Assembly: GCA_002684605.1 (NCBI GenBank)
Contig: NYVM01000016.1
Coordinates: 1-9,491, forward strand
DNA length: 9,491 bases
Reading direction: 5' to 3'
Source of the DNA: Candidatus Pelagibacterales bacterium
GTDB taxonomy: Bacteria > Pseudomonadota > Alphaproteobacteria > TMED109
Each line of letters starts with the position of its first letter. Positions within the stretch are counted from its first letter, which is position 1. A model generated the notes under the pieces. That model was not told the origin of the DNA. It did no database searches and worked only from the letters and a program-made list of their open reading frames with translations. Below are positions 6,243 to 9,491 of this stretch, piece by piece. The translations under genes were made by a program, and so were the position numbers.

Positions 6243-7916
6243 ATGGAGATTTATTTGAAAAGTAATTTAAAAATATATTTGTGTCAGCTTAATTTTCATG
6301 TAGGTAATCTAAATAAAAATCTAGAGAAAATAATTACTGCACGAGAAGAAGTTAATCGTAATGGTGGTGATTTATGTATCTTCTCTGAGTTATCACTTAC
6401 AGGATACCCTCCTGAGGATTTAATTTTAAGAAAGTCATTCATAGCCTCTGTTGAAAATGTAATAAAAAAATTAATACCATTGTCAAAAGATGGGGGGCCA
6501 GCCATAATAGTAGGTTATCCTAGAAATGATAATGGAAAATTAAAAAACTCTGCAGCTCTGATAGATAATGGAGATATTTCTATTGTGGATAAATATCATT
6601 TGCCAAATTATGGTGTTTTTGATGAAGCAAGAGTTTTTGACTCTGAGAGATTTTCTGGTCCTATTTTTTTTAAAGGTATTAGATTAGGTTTGATGATTTG
6701 TGAAGATATGTGGTTTTCTGATGTTGCAGAAAGTTTACAAGAATCTGGGGCTCAAATATTAATAGTAATTAATGGCTCTCCTTTTGATCAAAATAAGGAA
6801 GATGAAAGAATTTCTGTAGCTGTATCTAGAGTGGTAGAAACAAAATTACCTTTAATCTATGTTAATCAAATTGGAGGTCAAGATGAACTCGTTTTTGATG
6901 GAGGATCTTTTGCTTTAGATAAAAATTCAAAATTATGTCTACAAAGCTCTTTGTGGGTTGAAGAAAATAATTTTGTTGAATTAATTAAAGATAACAGTGG
7001 TTTAATTAATATACTTGGTTCTAAGGTTAATGCAATATCAGCTGGATTAGAATCTAAATATAATGCAATGGTATTAGGTTTAAGAGATTACGTTATAAAA
7101 AATAATTTTAAAGGCGTATTGTTAGGTTTATCTGGTGGTATTGATTCTGCTTTAGCAGCAGCTATTGCTGTAGATGCACTAGGATGTGATAAAGTACGGG
7201 GTATAAGAATGCCCTCTAAATACTCTTCTAAAGGTTCATTAGATGATGCTGAGGAGACAGGAAAATTACTAAATATTAGAGTGGATACAGTCAATATAGA
7301 GGATGTGAATAAGACCTTTTTAAATAATTTAGAGGGACTTTTTTCTGATTTACCTAATGATCTAACAGAAGAGAATATTCAATCAAGAATTAGGGGTGTT
7401 ATTCTTATGGCTATTTCTAATAAATTTGGCGATATGGTTATTTCAACAGGAAATAAAAGTGAAATTAGTGTAGGTTATACTACTATTTATGGTGATATGA
7501 ACGGAGGTTTTTCGCCATTAAAAGATGCATATAAAATGGATGTTTATGCAATGTCTAATTGGAGGAATAATAATTATAATTCTCTATTGTCAGGTACTGA
7601 TGGCCCTGCAGTCCCAGTAAATAGTATAAAAAAAGAACCCTCTGCAGAATTAAACATAAACCAAAGAGATCAAGATAGTCTGCCTCCATATGAAATATTA
7701 GATGAAATTTTAAAAAAAATTATAGAAGAAGAGGCTTCCTTAGACTCTATTATTAACCTTGGTCATGATAAAGATTTAGTATATAGAATAAATAAATTAT
7801 TATTATTATCTGAATATAAAAGGAGGCAATCAGCTCCTGGTGTTAAGCTTACTGCAAGGTCGTTTGGTAAGGAAAGAAGATACCCTATAACAAATGCTTT
7901 TCTTAGAGATAAGTAA
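6243..7916 (+). CDS. nadE: Glutamine-dependent NAD+ synthetase
   Basis: This enzyme makes NAD+ from nicotinate adenine dinucleotide and ATP, taking ammonia from glutamine; it is the last step of NAD synthesis. The 557 residues show the two-domain form. An N-terminal nitrilase-type glutaminase (about 8-265) has catalytic Glu49 (FSELSLTGYPPEDL), Lys117 (VDKYHLPNYGVFDE) and Cys153 (MICEDMW). A C-terminal synthetase has the ATP-pyrophosphatase P-loop GLSGGIDSALAAAIAVDALG (295-314), the family stretch STGNKSEISVGYTTIYGDMN (401-420) and the ending LSEYKRRQSAPGVK plus RYPITNAFLRD. The presence of the glutaminase domain means it does not depend on free ammonia. It lies 21 bp after pncB and 24 bp before the methyltransferase gene, in a probable operon. 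The start is ambiguous. ATG 6243 has no ribosome site, whereas TTG 6255 (codon 5) has GGAG (6245-6248) six bases upstream and would give MKSNLKIYLCQLN, a normal family N-terminus. Confidence 0.96.
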   Translation: MEIYLKSNLKIYLCQLNFHVGNLNKNLEKIITAREEVNRNGGDLCIFSELSLTGYPPEDLILRKSFIASVENVIKKLIPLSKDGGPAIIVGYPRNDNGKLKNSAALIDNGDISIVDKYHLPNYGVFDEARVFDSERFSGPIFFKGIRLGLMICEDMWFSDVAESLQESGAQILIVINGSPFDQNKEDERISVAVSRVVETKLPLIYVNQIGGQDELVFDGGSFALDKNSKLCLQSSLWVEENNFVELIKDNSGLINILGSKVNAISAGLESKYNAMVLGLRDYVIKNNFKGVLLGLSGGIDSALAAAIAVDALGCDKVRGIRMPSKYSSKGSLDDAEETGKLLNIRVDTVNIEDVNKTFLNNLEGLFSDLPNDLTEENIQSRIRGVILMAISNKFGDMVISTGNKSEISVGYTTIYGDMNGGFSPLKDAYKMDVYAMSNWRNNNYNSLLSGTDGPAVPVNSIKKEPSAELNINQRDQDSLPPYEILDEILKKIIEEEASLDSIINLGHDKDLVYRINKLLLLSEYKRRQSAPGVKLTARSFGKERRYPITNAFLRDK

Positions 7917-7940
7917 GCTTTAAACAGAAAACTTATTAAT

Positions 7941-8669
7941 ATGTTACCTCCAATTATAATTCTAGTAGAACCTCAATTAGGAGAAAATATAGGTTCGGCC
8001 TGCCGTGCTATGCTAAATTTTAATGTAAATACTCTGCGTTTAGTTAATCCAAGAGATAGCTGGCCTAACCCTGCTGCAAATGCTTTATCAGCGGGGGCTT
8101 TAGAAGATAAAAATTTCAATGTTAGTCTGTATAATAGTTTAAATGAGGCAACTAAGGATATTTCATATTTGCTAGCAACATCAGCAAGGCATAGAGATAT
8201 GAATAAGCCAGTCTATGACACTACAAAGGCAATTTTTAATGTTGTACAAGTCGAAAATAGTGGCTTAAAAACTGGTATAATGTTTGGAGGTGAAAAATCT
8301 GGATTAAGTAATAAAGATTTAGTTAAGGCTGATGCTATAATTAATATTAATACTAACAAAAATTTTTCTTCCATAAATTTGTCTATGTCAGTTTTAACTG
8401 TTTGTTACCAATGGTTTATTGAAAAAAATAAAGTAAATATGGCCTCTACGGATGTGGTTTTTAAAGATAAAGAAATAGCTACAAAATCCGAATTAACTTA
8501 TTTTATTCAAAGACTATTAGATTTATTAGAAGAAACAAATTTCTTTAATCCTGAAGAGAGAAAAAAAGCTATGATAAATCATATTGAAGCTATTTTTAGA
8601 AGAAATAACTTAACGCTTCAAGAGCTAAATATGTTACATGGAATAATTACTAGTATTACTAGAGTTTAA
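7941..8669 (+). CDS. trmJ: TrmJ-like tRNA (cytidine/uridine-2'-O-)-methyltransferase of the SPOUT/TrmH superfamily
   Basis: The family methylates ribose 2'-oxygens with S-adenosylmethionine; TrmJ acts on position 32 of the tRNA anticodon loop. The 242-residue product has the three SPOUT motifs. Motif 1 is EPQLGENIGSACRAM (10-24), with Asn16 and Arg22. Motif 2 is GIMFGGEKSGLSNKDL (112-127), with Glu118. Motif 3 is FSSINLSMSVLTVCYQW (142-158), forming the trefoil-knot cofactor site. Motif 3 reads NLSMSV where NLAQAV is more common, a mild change. The C-terminal helical tail (about 180-242) and the length match TrmJ. There is no extra N-terminal RNA-binding domain, which argues against RlmB/TrmH. 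The ATG has no clear ribosome site and follows nadE by 24 bp, so the gene is probably read from the upstream operon. The rpsD gene follows but has its own promoter. Position-32 specificity is inferred by family only. Confidence 0.88.
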   Translation: MLPPIIILVEPQLGENIGSACRAMLNFNVNTLRLVNPRDSWPNPAANALSAGALEDKNFNVSLYNSLNEATKDISYLLATSARHRDMNKPVYDTTKAIFNVVQVENSGLKTGIMFGGEKSGLSNKDLVKADAIININTNKNFSSINLSMSVLTVCYQWFIEKNKVNMASTDVVFKDKEIATKSELTYFIQRLLDLLEETNFFNPEERKKAMINHIEAIFRRNNLTLQELNMLHGIITSITRV

Positions 8670-8684
8670 AACATAAGATGGGAG

Positions 8685-8712
8685 TTGACAGTATTTAATT
8701 CAACTGTATAGT
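8685..8712 (+). promoter_or_regulatory. Strong sigma-70 type promoter of rpsD
   Basis: A perfect -35 hexamer TTGACA (8685-8690) is followed after 16 bp by TATAGT (8707-8712), one base off the -10 consensus. Transcription would start near 8719 and leave a leader of about 47 nt before the rpsD ATG. It is the best promoter match in the window and sits just after the methyltransferase stop. An inverted repeat, AGTTGA (8683-8688) and TCAACT (8700-8705), overlaps the -35 and spacer and might be an operator or chance. Confidence 0.75.
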
Positions 8713-8751
8713 TCTCTAGAATTATTAAATAATTTATTATTTTATATAAAT

Positions 8752-8756
8752 AGGAA
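8752..8756 (+). promoter_or_regulatory. Shine-Dalgarno site of rpsD
   Basis: AGGAA lies 9 bases before the ATG at 8766 in an otherwise almost purely A/T leader. It supports the chosen start, which also matches the conserved S4 N-terminus. Confidence 0.65.
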
Positions 8757-8765
8757 AATATAAGT

Positions 8766-9383
8766 ATGAGTAAGAGAAGTGAGCCACATTACAAGATAGA
8801 TAGAAGATTAGGTTGTAACTTATGGGGTAGACCAAAAAGCCCTTTTAATAAAAGAGAATATGGTCCAGGTCAACATGGTCAAAATAGAAGAGGTAAAACT
8901 TCTGATTTTGGTATACAACTTAAAGCGAAACAGAAATTAAAGGGTTATTATGGTAACCTTTCTGAAAAACAATTTAGAAATTATTATAAGAGTGCAGATT
9001 CTTTAAGAGGTGATACTGGTGAGCAATTAATTGGTTTATTAGAGCGAAGACTAGATGCTGTAGTTTATAGATTAAACCTAGTTCCAACGATTTTTTCATC
9101 AAGGCAGTTAATTAATCATGGCCATGTTAGAGTTAATGGTAAAAGAGTAAATATCAGATCATACATGTGTTCTGTAGGAGATGTTATTTCAATTAAAGAT
9201 TCATCAAAAGAGCATCCATTAGTAGTGGAGGCTACACAAGGTCTATTAAGAGAAGTTCCTGATTATATCAGTGCTAACTTAGAGAAACTAGAAGGTACAT
9301 TTAACAGAATACCAATTTTATCAGATGTGCCTTATCCAGTTGAAATGGAACCAAATTTAGTTGTTGAGTTTTACTCTAGATAA
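8766..9383 (+). CDS. rpsD: 30S ribosomal protein S4
   Basis: S4 is a primary 16S rRNA-binding protein that starts assembly of the 30S body and helps keep decoding accurate. The 205 residues match the family length. The N-terminal part has [20 protein letters not shown] and [20 protein letters not shown], the alphaproteobacterial form without a zinc-binding cysteine cluster. The S4 RNA-binding fold runs about 94-150 ([12 protein letters not shown], then [19 protein letters not shown]). The ending [20 protein letters not shown] is diagnostic. It is not part of the rpsM-rpsK-rpsD-rpoA cluster found in many bacteria. Here it stands alone with its own promoter and terminator, as is usual in alphaproteobacteria. 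Confidence 0.99.
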   Translation: MSKRSEPHYKIDRRLGCNLWGRPKSPFNKREYGPGQHGQNRRGKTSDFGIQLKAKQKLKGYYGNLSEKQFRNYYKSADSLRGDTGEQLIGLLERRLDAVVYRLNLVPTIFSSRQLINHGHVRVNGKRVNIRSYMCSVGDVISIKDSSKEHPLVVEATQGLLREVPDYISANLEKLEGTFNRIPILSDVPYPVEMEPNLVVEFYSR

Positions 9384-9400
9384 TAAAAATATATATTTTT

Positions 9401-9440
9401 TAAAGAGCTATTACAAATTTAATAGCTCTTTATAATTTTT
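9401..9440 (+). terminator. Intrinsic terminator of rpsD, in the convergent gap before grxD
   Basis: A 13-bp perfect stem (TAAAGAGCTATTA at 9401-9413 and TAATAGCTCTTTA at 9420-9432) with a 6-base loop begins 18 bases after the rpsD stop and is followed by TAATTTTT on the plus strand. In the minus direction the bases after the stem are mainly A, so it is a better terminator for rpsD than for the facing gene, though the stem itself serves both directions. Confidence 0.85.
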
Positions 9441-9461
9441 AAAAAACCTTTAATTATAAAA

Positions 9462-9491
9462 TTATTTTTTATCAAATAGTTCTTGTAATTC
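9462..9491 (-). CDS. grxD: Probable monothiol glutaredoxin (Grx4 type), last nine codons only
   Basis: Reading the minus strand from the window edge gives ELQELFDKK followed by TAA (9464-9462). Monothiol glutaredoxins of the Grx4 family end in a helix of the form MYxxGELQxLL, so ELQELF fits their C-terminus. Such proteins bind and transfer 2Fe-2S clusters with glutathione and BolA. Only nine residues are visible, so the identity rests on a short match. The stop position and the convergent order with rpsD, with a shared hairpin between them, are clear. Confidence 0.5.
   Translation of the reverse strand, partial: ELQELFDKK

Noticed and set aside
6296..6505. Minus-strand open frame of 69 codons inside nadE
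   Set aside because: It is antisense to the glutaminase domain and has no recognisable features.
7088..7294. Minus-strand open frame of 68 codons inside nadE
   Set aside because: It is antisense to the P-loop region and has no recognisable features.
8721..8733. A/T-only palindrome ATTATTAAATAAT in the rpsD leader
   Set aside because: It is made only of A and T in a very AT-rich leader; such palindromes arise easily by chance and the hairpin would be unstable.

Overview
The window is about 9.5 kb of compact, AT-rich bacterial chromosome. Third codon positions are mostly A or T, AGA is the usual arginine codon, and intergenic gaps are short. The content points to an AT-rich alphaproteobacterium. 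The 205-residue ribosomal protein S4 has the Rhodospirillales-like stretches [19 protein letters not shown] and a VEFYSR end. A glutathione reductase lies next to a class II (plant-type) DAHP synthase. A TrmJ-like methyltransferase lies next to rpsD, and the minus-strand gene facing rpsD ends like a monothiol glutaredoxin. A free-living marine lineage or a reduced-genome relative would both fit; the sequence does not settle which.

Layout. (1) 2-574 (+): the last 190 codons of glutathione reductase. (2) 669-2018 (+): class II DAHP synthase, the first step of the shikimate pathway. (3) 2029-4981 (-): a tightly coupled pair, a NosR/NirI-type membrane flavo-iron-sulfur protein followed after 1 bp by an ApbE/NosX-type FAD:protein FMN transferase. 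(4) 5064-8669 (+): a probable operon of a nicotinate phosphoribosyltransferase-like protein, glutamine-dependent NAD+ synthetase and a TrmJ-like RNA methyltransferase. (5) 8766-9383 (+): rpsD with its own near-consensus promoter (TTGACA, 16 bp, TATAGT) and a 13-bp hairpin terminator. (6) 9462-9491 (-): the last nine codons of a probable grxD.

How the genes fit together. Most of the window is housekeeping: thiol redox, aromatic amino acid synthesis, NAD salvage and synthesis, tRNA modification and translation. The accessory-looking part is the nosR/nosX-like pair. The substrate (a periplasmic FMN-binding domain) and the enzyme that attaches FMN to it are made from one transcript. No nosZ, nosD, nosF, nosY or nosL is present, so the window does not show which electron acceptor the system serves. 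No mobile element, CRISPR array, tRNA or rRNA was found. Apart from the nos-like pair and some uncertain starts, the region looks ordinary.
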